The position numbers and the translations under genes are program-made. Below the pieces are notes generated by a model. That model was not told the origin of the DNA and ran no database searches. It saw nothing but the letters and a program-made list of their open reading frames with translations. From an uncultured Olsenella sp. (lineage in GTDB: Bacteria; Actinomycetota; Coriobacteriia; Coriobacteriales; Atopobiaceae), in assembly GCA_947253595.1 (NCBI GenBank), contig CAMXZR010000005.1:1-45933 (forward strand): a stretch of DNA of 45,933 nucleotides. The letters are read 5' to 3'. Of the stretch, positions 25,694 through 34,808 are shown in pieces (the stretch's first letter is position 1; each line of letters begins with the position of its first letter).

Positions 25694-26569
25694 TCAGGGC
25701 ATGTGACGCGTCCTCCAGGCGCTGGGCGAACAGCCCATGCAGGCCGAGAACGCACGGGAGAACTTCGAGGGGTTGGAGTAGCCCACTGCCGCAGCGACCT
25801 CGGACACGCCAAGCCTTCCGTCCCCCAGAAGCTCTGCCGCTCGCCTCATGCGCTGCCGACGGTACCAGGCATAGACGGGACTGCCGAAGGTCTCGCGAAA
25901 GGCCTGCTTCAGCACGGTGGGCGAGCTCTCGCACCGCTGCGCCAGCTGCTCGATGGTAAGCGGAGTGGAGAGGTCGCGCATGAGCTCCCCCTGGGCCCGA
26001 TAGGCTATCTGCCGGTGTGACTGGCGGATGGGCGGATGGCTGACGGAACCGGCGAGCTCCATGTGGGAGAGGAGGCGAAGCAGCTCCACGACCTTGAGCC
26101 TGAGGTAGCCCCCGCGGCCTCGCTTCGGAGCGCTGCCCAATTCGAAGAGCACGTGCATGAGCTCGGGGTGTCCGTCCAGGGAGGCCACCGTGGTGCCCAT
26201 GCGGGCAAGGAGCCCCAGGCCATCGGCGTCCACGCCGAAGTCGGCGAGTGCCTCCCCCTCCTCCCGCACGATGCGCCCCAGGTCCAGCAGCAGTATCACT
26301 CCCCCGAGCTGACGCAGCTGCAGGGGATGGGTGCCCTCTCCCCTTCCCCGGATCGCCAGAAGCGTCTTTGCCTTGGGATGCGCGGAGAGGGAACACCTGG
26401 AATGCGTGGGACGGATGCCATCCTTGCAGTAGATGACGAGGAGCTCGCCGTCCCCCCAGCGCGGACAGTGGTCCGAAGGCATGGCCGACCTCGCAAGGGA
26501 GTCCGAGATGACGAGTCGGGCACCCCTCAAGGGCTCGAAGACCTCGATCGACCTCTGCGTCCACTCCAC
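25694..26569 (-). CDS. AraC-family transcriptional regulator
   Basis: About 291 residues. The C-terminal AraC DNA-binding region carries two helix-turn-helix motifs: LTIEQLAQRCESSPTVLKQAF, then VSEVAAAVGYSNPSKFSRAF with the usual GYSNPSKFSRAF signature. The N-terminal domain (about 1-190) is unassigned; many such regulators near iron genes respond to siderophore or metal signals. I chose GTG 26569, which has AGGGGAG 7 bases upstream. An ATG at 26590 has no ribosome site and sits 3 bases from a terminator stem. It lies between feoB and the DUF6110/P1B ATPase pair on the same strand, so it probably controls iron genes. Confidence 0.85.
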   Translation of the reverse strand: MEWTQRSIEVFEPLRGARLVISDSLARSAMPSDHCPRWGDGELLVIYCKDGIRPTHSRCSLSAHPKAKTLLAIRGRGEGTHPLQLRQLGGVILLLDLGRIVREEGEALADFGVDADGLGLLARMGTTVASLDGHPELMHVLFELGSAPKRGRGGYLRLKVVELLRLLSHMELAGSVSHPPIRQSHRQIAYRAQGELMRDLSTPLTIEQLAQRCESSPTVLKQAFRETFGSPVYAWYRRQRMRRAAELLGDGRLGVSEVAAAVGYSNPSKFSRAFSACMGCSPSAWRTRHMP

Positions 26570-26593
26570 TCTCGCTCTCCCCTCGTTCATGAG

Positions 26594-26632
26594 AAGGCGC
26601 GCCGCCCACCTTCCGGGCAGGCGGCGCGCCTT
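26594..26632 (-). terminator. Hairpin after feoB
   Basis: A perfect 12-bp stem (26594-26605 with 26621-26632) lies 60 bases after the feoB stop and directly upstream of the AraC-type gene. No T tract follows, so it may only partly stop transcription. Confidence 0.6.
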
Positions 26633-26692
26633 GATTTCCAGCCTGGGGTCACGCGAAACCCCATCCGGCCCGCAGCGCAGGCTACCTCATGG

Positions 26693-29359
26693 CTAGGCCA
26701 TGTCCTCCGAGAGGCTGTCCAGGATCTTCTCGTCCTTCTTGTCCCACTTGGAAGCCGGACGGAAGAGCTGGAAGAGCATGGCCGCGAGCAGCACAAAGGC
26801 AATCACGGTCCAGATGCCGAAGCTCCTGAAGACGATCAGCTCGTAGAACTGGTTGATGAACAGGCCAATCACCCAGCCGAAGATGCACTCGTAGGCGATG
26901 GCGAAGGCCGTCCACTTGCCGGAGTTCATCTGGCGGCGGATGGTGCCGATGGCTGCGAAGCAGGGTGCGCAGAGCATGTTAAAGGCCACGAAGGCGCACA
27001 TGGCACCTATGTGGAGCACGCCATCGACCGTGAACATGCCGGCAAAGCCCTGCCACATCGAGACGGAGTTCTCGGTGGCGTCGCCCAGCCCATAGAGGAC
27101 GCCAAAGGTGGAGACCAGGTTCTCCTTGGCAATGAGGGCAGAGATGGACGCCACCGTCGCCTGCCAGTTGCCAAAGCCCAGGGGAATGAAGATCCAACCC
27201 AGGGCGCTACCCACACCGGCGAGGACGGAGTAGTCCATGTAGTTCTCGGGGGCGTTCTCCATGCCAGAGAGGAAGCCGAAGGCGCCGTCGCCGCCGTCCC
27301 AGCCCGCGACACCGAAGTTGGAGAGGAACCAGATGCCCACGGCCGCCGCGAAGATGATGGTGCCGGCCTTCTTGACGTAGGAGGCGACGCGCTCCCACAC
27401 GTGCAGCGCCCAGGAGCGGATGCTGGGGAAGTGGTAGTCGGGAAGCTCCATCACGAAGGGAACGGGCTCGCCTTCGAAGGGCTTGGTCTTCTTGAGCATG
27501 ATGGCCGAGACGATGATGGCGACGATGCCCAGGAAGTAGAACATGGGGGCAACCCACCACATGTCGGAGCCGCCGGCGAGCACGCCCATCACCAGGGCAA
27601 TGATGGGGAGCTTGGCCGAGCAGGGAATCATGGTTGTGAGCATGGCCGTCATGCGACGGTCGCGCTCGCTCTCGATCGTCTTCGTGGCGAGGACGCCGGG
27701 GACGCCGCAGCCGGAGGAGACGATCATGGGGATGAAGGACTTGCCCGAGAGGCCGAAGCGGCGGAACACGCGGTCCATGACGAAGGCGACGCGGCTCATG
27801 TAGCCACAGTCCTCGAGGAAGCAGAGCATCACGAAGAGGACGAATATCTGGGGGATGAAGCCCAGGACCGAACCCACGCCACCGATGATGCCGTCGATCA
27901 CGAGGCCCTTGACGAGGTCGGAAGCGCCAGCCGCCTCAAGCACGTTGGTCGCGGCGGTGGGGATGGAGTCCACGAAGTTGCCGAAGTCGTGCTCGTCGGG
28001 CTCGGAGGCCTTGCCCTCGAGGGCGGCCGCGAAGCCGGCGGCGTCGACCTTGTCGATTACCTGGAGCTCCTGACCCTCGGCGAGCACGGGCTCGCCATCG
28101 CTGGTCTCCTCGGTTATCGCCTTGTCCTCGGTGTCGACGAAGTTGCCGTCGTCGTCATGCACGGGTACGTTGGTGGCGACGACCTTGGCCTTCTCGGCCG
28201 CAGCCTGGAAGTCGGCGATGGTCGCCTCGTCCTCCGCCGTGGGATCCTCGGCATCGATGGCGTCCGCGACGCCCTCGGTGTCGACGCCCGCCTTCTCCGC
28301 AGCGGCAATGTAGCCGTCGATCTGGTCTGCGTAGTGGTTGGAGGACCAGTCCTCCTTGGCCTCCTCGAAGGCAGCCTGCGACTGTCCGCTCAGGAAGAAT
28401 CCGTCGGAGAAGAGGTTGTCGTTGACCCAGTCGGTCCAGCCGGTACCGATGGTGGAGATGGCGATGTAGTAGACCAGGATCATGATGGCCGCGAAGATGG
28501 GCAGGCCCAGGATGCGGTTGGTCACGATGCGGTCGATCTTCTGCGAGGTGGTGAGCCTCTTTGGGGCCTTCTTGACGCAGGCGTCCATGACCGTGGCGAT
28601 CCAGTCGTAGCGGTCGGAGGTGATGACCGACTCGCTGTCGTCGTCGCGGGCTTCCTCGACTGCCTTGATTGCCTTCTCGGCGGACACAAGGACGTCCTTG
28701 CCGAGGTTCAGGGGCTTGATGGCCTCGGCGTCGCGCTCGAAGACCTTGATGGCATACCAGCGGACGAGCTCGGCGGGACAGGTGCTCCCGATGAGGCCGG
28801 CGATGGTCTGCAAGGCGGACTCGACCTCGGCGGAGAAGCACTTGACGCCCTCCGCAAGCCTGCCGGCCTTGGAGGCGTCGAGGGCGGCGTTCACCAGCTC
28901 GTCGAGGTTCTTGTTGTGCAGGGCAGAGACCTCGACCACGGGGACGCCCAGCATCTGGGACAGCTTCTTGGAGTCGATGACGTCACCGCGCTCCTTGAGC
29001 AGGTCGCACATGTTGAGACCCACGACGGCGGGGCGACCCGCCTCGAGGACCTGAGTGGTGAGGTAGAGGTTGCGCTCGAGGTTGGTGACGTCAATCAGGT
29101 TGATCACGGCGTCGGGACGGTCGTTGACGACGTAGTCGCGCGAGACGACCTCCTCGGGGGAGTAGGGGGAGAGCGAGTAGATGCCGGGAAGGTCGACGAA
29201 GGTGACGTCGCGGTTCGCCTTCCAGTTGGCCATCTTCTTCTCTACCGTGACGCCGGGCCAGTTGCCGACGTAGCCGTTCGAGCCGGTGAGCTCGTTGAAC
29301 AGCGTGGTCTTGCCGCAGTTGGGGTTACCAGCCAGGGCGATGTTGATCTTGTCTGCCAT
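26693..29359 (-). CDS. feoB: Ferrous iron transporter FeoB
   Basis: An 888-residue Fe(II) importer. The N-terminal G domain has G1 GNPNCGKT (11-18), G3 DLPG (56-59) and G4 NMCD (116-119). The membrane part (about 280-870) contains two Gate regions, with VSSGCGVPG (547-555) in the first. An unusual acidic insertion of about 150 residues (about 325-475, rich in Asp, Glu and Ala) follows the first membrane helix; typical FeoB have a short loop there. The start at 29359 has AAGG. It sits behind a terminator from feoA, so it likely has its own promoter and operator. Confidence 0.96.
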   Translation of the reverse strand: MADKINIALAGNPNCGKTTLFNELTGSNGYVGNWPGVTVEKKMANWKANRDVTFVDLPGIYSLSPYSPEEVVSRDYVVNDRPDAVINLIDVTNLERNLYLTTQVLEAGRPAVVGLNMCDLLKERGDVIDSKKLSQMLGVPVVEVSALHNKNLDELVNAALDASKAGRLAEGVKCFSAEVESALQTIAGLIGSTCPAELVRWYAIKVFERDAEAIKPLNLGKDVLVSAEKAIKAVEEARDDDSESVITSDRYDWIATVMDACVKKAPKRLTTSQKIDRIVTNRILGLPIFAAIMILVYYIAISTIGTGWTDWVNDNLFSDGFFLSGQSQAAFEEAKEDWSSNHYADQIDGYIAAAEKAGVDTEGVADAIDAEDPTAEDEATIADFQAAAEKAKVVATNVPVHDDDGNFVDTEDKAITEETSDGEPVLAEGQELQVIDKVDAAGFAAALEGKASEPDEHDFGNFVDSIPTAATNVLEAAGASDLVKGLVIDGIIGGVGSVLGFIPQIFVLFVMLCFLEDCGYMSRVAFVMDRVFRRFGLSGKSFIPMIVSSGCGVPGVLATKTIESERDRRMTAMLTTMIPCSAKLPIIALVMGVLAGGSDMWWVAPMFYFLGIVAIIVSAIMLKKTKPFEGEPVPFVMELPDYHFPSIRSWALHVWERVASYVKKAGTIIFAAAVGIWFLSNFGVAGWDGGDGAFGFLSGMENAPENYMDYSVLAGVGSALGWIFIPLGFGNWQATVASISALIAKENLVSTFGVLYGLGDATENSVSMWQGFAGMFTVDGVLHIGAMCAFVAFNMLCAPCFAAIGTIRRQMNSGKWTAFAIAYECIFGWVIGLFINQFYELIVFRSFGIWTVIAFVLLAAMLFQLFRPASKWDKKDEKILDSLSEDMA

Positions 29360-29401
29360 TCCTTGCCTTTCCTGCTGCATATTCGGAGTTATTCTCGGCT
29401 T

Positions 29402-29444
29402 ACATTTGTTACTGGAAGAATCACATTTGTTAGTTCCAGGTAAC
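29402..29444 (-). promoter_or_regulatory. Direct and inverted repeats upstream of feoB
   Basis: ACATTTGTTA occurs at 29402-29411 and 29423-29432, exactly 21 bp (two helical turns) apart. An overlapping dyad pairs GTTACTGGAA (29408-29417) with TTCCAGGTAAC (29434-29444). The site lies 43-85 bases upstream of the feoB start and is a good candidate for an iron-regulator operator. It does not match a Fur or DtxR consensus that I know. Confidence 0.6.
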
Positions 29445-29456
29445 TCGATCAGCCAG

Positions 29457-29476
29457 AAAAAAGGCCACTGTGGCCT
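29457..29476 (-). terminator. Terminator between feoA and feoB
   Basis: A 7-bp stem (AGGCCAC/GTGGCCT, 29462-29476) followed on the minus strand by six T. It is 10 bases after the feoA stop. Confidence 0.85.
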
Positions 29477-29485
29477 GAAAAGACA

Positions 29486-29722
29486 CTACTCCTTGACGAT
29501 GTCGCCCACCTCGATGCACGCCGCCTCGTCCTTGCGCAGAGAGAGCTCGTAGCCACGGACGGTACACTCGATGGGATCGCCCAGAGGCGCGACCTTGTGG
29601 ACCAGGACCCTGGTGCCCTTCGTAAGGCCCATGTCCATGATGCGGCGCTTGATTGCACCCGCGCCGGTAAGCTTGGAGACGGTGCAGCTCTCGCCCACCC
29701 TCACGTCCCTCAGACTTGCCAT
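29486..29722 (-). CDS. feoA: FeoA, second copy
   Basis: A 78-residue FeoA-domain protein (SH3-like). The conserved core is seen in KLTGAGAIKRRIMDMGLTKGTRVLVHKVAPLGDP and ends in a beta strand with LSLRKDEA. FeoA is the cytoplasmic partner of FeoB. The start at 29722 has AAGGGGG. It lies 61 bases after the first feoA copy, and a terminator separates it from feoB. Confidence 0.93.
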   Translation of the reverse strand: MASLRDVRVGESCTVSKLTGAGAIKRRIMDMGLTKGTRVLVHKVAPLGDPIECTVRGYELSLRKDEAACIEVGDIVKE

Positions 29723-29783
29723 TCTTCCCCCTTAGAAAGATAGGCCGGGCGAAGCCCGGCACCAATACCCCCAGCCGTTGGCC

Positions 29784-30065
29784 CTAGCAGGTGGCGATCT
29801 TCATGGCCATGTCACGGCCGATGCCAAAGGTCGCACCCTTGACGCTCACGAGGACGTCCCCGTTCACACGCGAGACGACCTTCACGGAAGCGCCCTGCAC
29901 GAAGCCGAGCTCGGCCAGGTGCTGCCTGAGCTCCTGACTGCCGCGCACGCGGGCGACGGTGACTGTCTGGCCCTCCGAAACCATCGACAGGGGCAGCTGC
30001 GCCCCGACCACGTGGACCCCAGCAGTGCTTGCCGTGCCCGTGCCGTCCATGACGCTTCCGTCCAC
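29784..30065 (-). CDS. feoA: FeoA, first copy
   Basis: About 93 residues with a FeoA domain in the C-terminal 75 (GQTVTVARVRGSQELRQHLAELGFVQGASVKVV, then DVLVSVKGATFGIGRDMAMKI). Relative to the other copy it has an N-terminal extension of about 20 residues. I chose GTG 30065 because GGGGAG lies 6 bases upstream; GTG 30080 and ATG 30050 are alternatives. It is the first gene of the feoA-feoA-feoB set. Confidence 0.85.
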   Translation of the reverse strand: MDGSVMDGTGTASTAGVHVVGAQLPLSMVSEGQTVTVARVRGSQELRQHLAELGFVQGASVKVVSRVNGDVLVSVKGATFGIGRDMAMKIATC

Positions 30066-30080
30066 CTGTCGCTCCCCCAC

Positions 30081-30401
30081 TCAGGCCCCATCCATTCGGA
30101 GTGCAAACCCTAAGTTTCTGCTATCTAACACGTCATTATAGAGTTTTTTGGCAATTAGGGAGGCGCGAGCTAACAAAAAATTTTGGGATAGGGTGCCATG
30201 GCAGACGCGCGTATCAGAATCGGTCCGCTTGGATCTTCCGTCCACGTCAGAGGGTGAGGCGATACCGATCAAGGCGCCCGATTGGAGCCCCATGTCCATG
30301 CGAGAAGAGGGGACGGGCCACCTCGCCCGCCCCCTCTCGACAACCGAGGGTCTCGCGCCTGCGACCCGCAAGGCGATGCCGCCCAAGCCGTCCGACCGGG
30401 A
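30081..30401. other. Intergenic region between ppc and feoA
   Basis: This 321-bp stretch has no credible gene; a plus-strand frame at 30148-30459 lacks a ribosome site and runs antisense into ppc. A perfect TATAAT on the minus strand at 30135-30140 is the likely feo -10, without a good -35, so the promoter may need an activator. Bases 30170-30190 are AT-rich. Confidence 0.5.
30306..30337 (-). terminator. Probable ppc terminator
   Basis: An imperfect 13-bp stem (30306-30318 with 30325-30337) lies about 65 bases after the ppc stop. The minus strand then reads TCTCGC without a long T run. Confidence 0.55.
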
Positions 30402-33164
30402 TCAGCCCGTGTTCTGTAGGCCGGCGGACACGCCGGAGACGGTGCAGAGAATGAGGTAGATGAAGCGCTCTCGCTCCTCGGGGGTAAGCGCCTCGCCTTT
30501 GTTGCGCAGGGTGTCCAGGGCGCGCACCTGGGCCAGCGAGAGGACGTTAACGAAGGGCAGGCGCATGCGGATGACGGGGCCCAGGACGCGGCGGTTCTGG
30601 AGCGGCCACTCGTTGCCAGTGATGGCGAGCACCCACTTGCGCGTGAGGCGCATCTCGTCCAGGACCTTCTGGTTGAGGTCGGGGCGGTCGGCGAGGTCGA
30701 GGTACATCTGGGCGATGCGGTCGTCGGTCTTGGCGAGGGACATCTCGATGTTGTCGACGAAGGTCGTGAAGAGCGGCCACTCGGCGTAGGCCTCCCTCAG
30801 GCGGGCGAGGTCGCCGAAGCTCTCGCAGGCGCTGCCCAGCCCGTACCAGGCGGCAAGGTTGGTGCGCGCCTGCGACCAGGAGAAGATCCAGGGGATGGTG
30901 CGGAGGTCCGCCAGGGACTTTGCCCCCAGGCCGCGCTTGGCCGGGCGGCTGCCTATGGGCATGAGCCCGATCTCGGCGAGGGGGGTGACCACGCCGAACC
31001 ACTCGGCGAAGCCCTCGCTGCTCAGGAGGTCGAGGTAGCGCTCGCGCGAGGCCCGGTCGAGCGCCGTGGCGACATCCGCGTACTTGTCCGTGGCCTCGGT
31101 GTTGACGTACTCGATGGAAGGCGAGCTCTGGAGCAGCGTGGCACCAGCGACGGACTCGACGTGACGACGCGCCAGGGTGGGGTCCCCATAGCGGGCGAAG
31201 ATGACCTCGCCCTGCTCGGTGAGCTTGAAATGGCAGTTGACCGAGCCCCTGGGCTGCGAGAGGACGGCGCGGTTGGCCGGGCCGCCGCCGCGTCCCACGG
31301 CACCGCCGCGGCCGTGCATCAGCACGAGGTCGATGTCGTTCTCCTCCGCCCAACGGGCGATACGTGCCTGGGTGGCATGCAGCACCAGGGTGGCCGAGGT
31401 GGGACCTGCATCCTTGGAGGAGTCGGAGTAGCCCAGCATGACCTCGAGCCGACGGCCCGTCTGACGCAGGCGTCGCTGCACGTCGGGAAGCTCGATGACC
31501 TGGTTGAGGGTGCCGATGGCGTTCTCGAGGTCCTCGACCTGCTCAAAGAGGGGAATCACGTCGAGGGTGGGGACGTCCTCCTCGTGGGCGAAGGCAAGGC
31601 GCGCGAGCTCGTAGACGTCGGCCACGTTCTGGGCGCTCTGGGTGAACGAGATGATGTAGCGGCGCGCGGCCTTCACCCCGTTCTTGCGCTGGATGGAGCC
31701 GATGGCACGAAAGGTGTCCAGGACCTCGCGGGTCATGTGGGCGAGCTCGCCGCGCTCGCCCCAGCGGCCGTGCTCGCGGATGTCCTCGAGCGCGCGGCTG
31801 TGGACGAGCGAGTGCTGGCGGAACTCCATCTCGACTAGGTGAAAGCCGAAGGTCTGGGCCTGCCAGATCAGGTTCTGGACGGGTCCGTAGGCGGTTCGGA
31901 CGGCGCCCGCCTTGACGAGCGAGCGCTGCACCACCGCAAGGTCGGCGACGTACTCCTCGGCGCTGGCGTACATGACGTCGGCAGTGCGAGCGATGGTCGC
32001 CCTCAGCCGGTTGGCCACGACGATCATGACGGCACGATGCAGCTCTGAGGCACTCACGTCCTGGGCGTGCTTGGTGAGGGACTCGCTCATCTCAACCTGG
32101 TGGCTCCAGAGGTTGAGGAGCTCGGCGGAGGGCTTGGTCGACGCGGCGTCGAGGGTGATGTTGCGGCCCGTGGCGTGCGTGGCGTCCGCGAGGGTCTCGA
32201 GCATGTGGATACGAAACTTCTCGCTCACCTTGCGGCTGACCTTGGCGGTGACGTTGGGGTTGCCGTCGCGGTCGGAGCCGATCCAGCTGCCAGGATGGAA
32301 GAAGGCCGGGCAGATGGGGGGAACCGTGCCCGCCTTCTTGCCCAGCTCCCAGTCGTCGAAGCGACGGTAGACCTCGGGAACCATGTCGAAGAGGGTATTG
32401 TCGAAGATGTCGATGACGGTGTCGGCCTCCTCGACGGGGGTCGGCTTCTTGATGCCGATGGGGGAGGTGCGGAAGAGCGCGTCGATCTCCTGCAGCATGC
32501 GACGCTCGTTCTCGGCAAGGGATGCGCCGCCAAGACGGGGGCGCTCCTCGAGCAGGCCGGCAATGCGGCGGATCTTGCCCTCGACTGCCTTGCGGCGTGC
32601 CTCGGTGGGATGCGCGGTGAAGACCGGATGGAACTCGAGGCGGTCGAGCAGGGCCATGGCCCTTCCGGTACCGCACTCGTCCACGAGCTGGCGGTACGCC
32701 ACGGTCAGGTCGTTGATGGTGTCCTCGCGCTCGCTGGTCGAGATGACGCTCTCGCGCGAGCGCAGGGATTCCACGCGGTAGTTCTCCTCGCAGACGTTGG
32801 CAAGGTGGAAGTATGCCGCGAAGGCACGCATGACCAGGGTCGCCTTCTCCACGGGAAGCGAGTCTATGATGCGTACGGCATCGCGGAAGGCATCCATCTC
32901 CACCTGGTTGGTTCCCGGCTCGTAGGAGTTGGCCTTGATGGTGTCGACGAGCAGCGCGTCGAAGGTCGTGCGCAGGTCGTTGTCGTACTCGCCGAGGACC
33001 TTGCGTACCAGGCGCAGGAAGAGCGCCATGTTGTCCTTGAGTCCGTCGGGGACCTCGACCTCAGAGAGCGCCTCGCGGGCGGCCACCCACTCGAGCTCCG
33101 CCTCGCTTGCGGAGGGTCGGGCGAGGTCCTGTCCGCCCTCCTTCAGTCTATCCAGTTCAGACAC
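30402..33164 (-). CDS. ppc: Phosphoenolpyruvate carboxylase
   Basis: A 920-residue PEPC, full length, making oxaloacetate from PEP and bicarbonate. The catalytic His185 is in FTAHPTEAR. Other hallmarks are HPGSWIGSDRDGNP, GYSDSSKDAGP and the glycine loop MHGRGGAVGRGGGP. The C-terminus ends QNTG, as expected, so the gene is intact. The start is GTG 33164 with GGGGGAGG upstream. In this context it refills C4 acids from the enolase product. A 9-bp hairpin (33179-33201) lies in the leader. Confidence 0.97.
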   Translation of the reverse strand: MSELDRLKEGGQDLARPSASEAELEWVAAREALSEVEVPDGLKDNMALFLRLVRKVLGEYDNDLRTTFDALLVDTIKANSYEPGTNQVEMDAFRDAVRIIDSLPVEKATLVMRAFAAYFHLANVCEENYRVESLRSRESVISTSEREDTINDLTVAYRQLVDECGTGRAMALLDRLEFHPVFTAHPTEARRKAVEGKIRRIAGLLEERPRLGGASLAENERRMLQEIDALFRTSPIGIKKPTPVEEADTVIDIFDNTLFDMVPEVYRRFDDWELGKKAGTVPPICPAFFHPGSWIGSDRDGNPNVTAKVSRKVSEKFRIHMLETLADATHATGRNITLDAASTKPSAELLNLWSHQVEMSESLTKHAQDVSASELHRAVMIVVANRLRATIARTADVMYASAEEYVADLAVVQRSLVKAGAVRTAYGPVQNLIWQAQTFGFHLVEMEFRQHSLVHSRALEDIREHGRWGERGELAHMTREVLDTFRAIGSIQRKNGVKAARRYIISFTQSAQNVADVYELARLAFAHEEDVPTLDVIPLFEQVEDLENAIGTLNQVIELPDVQRRLRQTGRRLEVMLGYSDSSKDAGPTSATLVLHATQARIARWAEENDIDLVLMHGRGGAVGRGGGPANRAVLSQPRGSVNCHFKLTEQGEVIFARYGDPTLARRHVESVAGATLLQSSPSIEYVNTEATDKYADVATALDRASRERYLDLLSSEGFAEWFGVVTPLAEIGLMPIGSRPAKRGLGAKSLADLRTIPWIFSWSQARTNLAAWYGLGSACESFGDLARLREAYAEWPLFTTFVDNIEMSLAKTDDRIAQMYLDLADRPDLNQKVLDEMRLTRKWVLAITGNEWPLQNRRVLGPVIRMRLPFVNVLSLAQVRALDTLRNKGEALTPEERERFIYLILCTVSGVSAGLQNTG

Positions 33165-33398
33165 CGTACCTCCCCCTGGGCCGACGCAGGCGGCGTCGGC
33201 CTCAAGCTCAACGTGCCAAAGAAATGCACATCTTACTTTAGCTGGCTAGGGTATACCGGGGATGTGGCCCTATGCGGCGAAACCCAATCTTCACGTGCGC
33301 GACGGGATACAATCGCCAGGGCGGGCAAGTGGCGCAGGGCGGTGCGCCACGCATCCGAGCCGCCACCACTCACGCGAACAGGATGTGCGAGGCACCAC

Positions 33399-34808
33399 AT
33401 GACCAATCCGCTGGGCAGCATCCCCGCAGGCAGGAAGCGCAAGGGAAGGGGGCGTCCCGCCATGGGCGGGTCACGCGACCCTAGAGCGGCGAGGGCCCCC
33501 CTCCTCGCTCGCCTCGCCAACGACTGGTGGGACCGGCTCATCTCCGCCGTGTGGTCCGGCTCGCTCGCAGACCAGACCGCGCGCTACGCCGCCCACCGCA
33601 CCCGCAGCGACTACCTCTTCAACAGCCTTGGGCTGGGCCTGTGGGGCGTGCTCTTCCCCCTGCTTACCGTCATAGCGACCCAGCTCGCGGGAGCCGAGGC
33701 GGCAGGCCGCTTCTCCATGGCCTTTGTCATAGCCAACCTCCTGCAGTTCGTGGGAACCTACGGGGTCCGCACCTATCAGGTCTCGGACGTGAGCGAGACG
33801 GAGTCGTTCGGCTCCTATCAGCTCCAGAGGGTCGCGAGCTGCCTGCTCATGGCGGGGGTCGCCTGGACCTGGTGCCTCGTGAGGGGGTACGAGGGGGAGA
33901 TGCTCGGCATCTGCTCGGGGACCTTCGCCTTCCGTCTGGTCGACTCCCTCGCCGACGTGTACGAGGGACGGCTCCAACAGTGCGACAAGCTCTGGCTCGC
34001 CGGGGTCTCCCAGGCGCTGCGCTGCGGCGTATCCATCGCCAGCTTCACGGTGGCACTCCTCGTCACGCACGACGTCGCCGTGGCAAGCCTGGCCCTCTCC
34101 GTGGCCGCAGCGGCATCGCTCCTGCTCGTGAGCCTGCCCCTCGCCCTGCTCGAGACCCCTAGATCGCGTGGGGTCCGCCTCGTGGAACTGCAGGAGATTT
34201 TCGTCGAGTGCGCGCCCGCCTTCGCGGCACAGTTCCTCTTCGTGCTCATCGAGTCCGTGCCGAAGTTTGCCATGGAGGGTGCGCTGGCATACGAGAGCCA
34301 GCTCTTCTTCAATGCCATCTACTTCCCTGCCCAGGGCATAGCCATGGCCGTGGGGCTGGTGTACAAGCCCCAGCTCGTGAGACTCTCTAACATCTGGTCC
34401 GAGCCCAACCACCGGGGACGCTTCGACCTCGTCGTGATGGCCATGGCAGCCGTCGCGGCGGCCCTGACCGCAGGCACCCTTCTCTTCAATGCCGCCTTCG
34501 GCGTGCCCCTCCTGGGAATCCTCTATGGCACCGACTTCGAACCAATGCGAAGCCAGCTGTACCTGATGATCCTCGCAGGGGGGATGTCCTCCGTCGTGGA
34601 CTTCCTTTACCAGATCATCACCGTGCTGCGGCGACAGGAGGTGGTTACCCGCAGCTATGCGCTCACCTTCGCGCTCTCCGTCGTGCTGAGCGTGACGCTG
34701 GTGGCGACGCTCGGTTTCAACGGCGCGGTCTGGTCCTACTTCGCCTCGATGGCTGCCCTCTTCGTGATGCTCGTGGTCCAGTACGTCCTGCTTCGCGTGA
34801 GGGGATAA
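33399..34808 (+). CDS. Polysaccharide flippase-like membrane protein (MOP family)
   Basis: A 469-residue protein of the oligosaccharide flippase/RfbX group with about 12-14 membrane helices after a basic N-terminus. The family has Arg and acidic residues in early helices; here FSMAFVIANLLQFVGTYGVRTYQVSD is typical. Such proteins move lipid-linked sugars across the membrane. There are no glycosyltransferase neighbours, so the sugar is unknown. The start at 33399 has a modest GCGAGG site. A possible -10 TACAAT lies at 33308-33313; ppc is divergent. Confidence 0.8.
   Translation: MTNPLGSIPAGRKRKGRGRPAMGGSRDPRAARAPLLARLANDWWDRLISAVWSGSLADQTARYAAHRTRSDYLFNSLGLGLWGVLFPLLTVIATQLAGAEAAGRFSMAFVIANLLQFVGTYGVRTYQVSDVSETESFGSYQLQRVASCLLMAGVAWTWCLVRGYEGEMLGICSGTFAFRLVDSLADVYEGRLQQCDKLWLAGVSQALRCGVSIASFTVALLVTHDVAVASLALSVAAAASLLLVSLPLALLETPRSRGVRLVELQEIFVECAPAFAAQFLFVLIESVPKFAMEGALAYESQLFFNAIYFPAQGIAMAVGLVYKPQLVRLSNIWSEPNHRGRFDLVVMAMAAVAAALTAGTLLFNAAFGVPLLGILYGTDFEPMRSQLYLMILAGGMSSVVDFLYQIITVLRRQEVVTRSYALTFALSVVLSVTLVATLGFNGAVWSYFASMAALFVMLVVQYVLLRVRG

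Noticed and set aside
26036..29443. Open frame of 1135 codons on the plus strand opposite feoB
   Set aside because: Its composition (Gly, Val, Asp, His) mirrors the feoB codons and no domain is visible; FeoB is certain on the other strand.
30148..30459. 103-codon plus-strand frame between feoA and ppc
   Set aside because: There is no ribosome site, it runs antisense into ppc, and the feo promoter region overlaps it.
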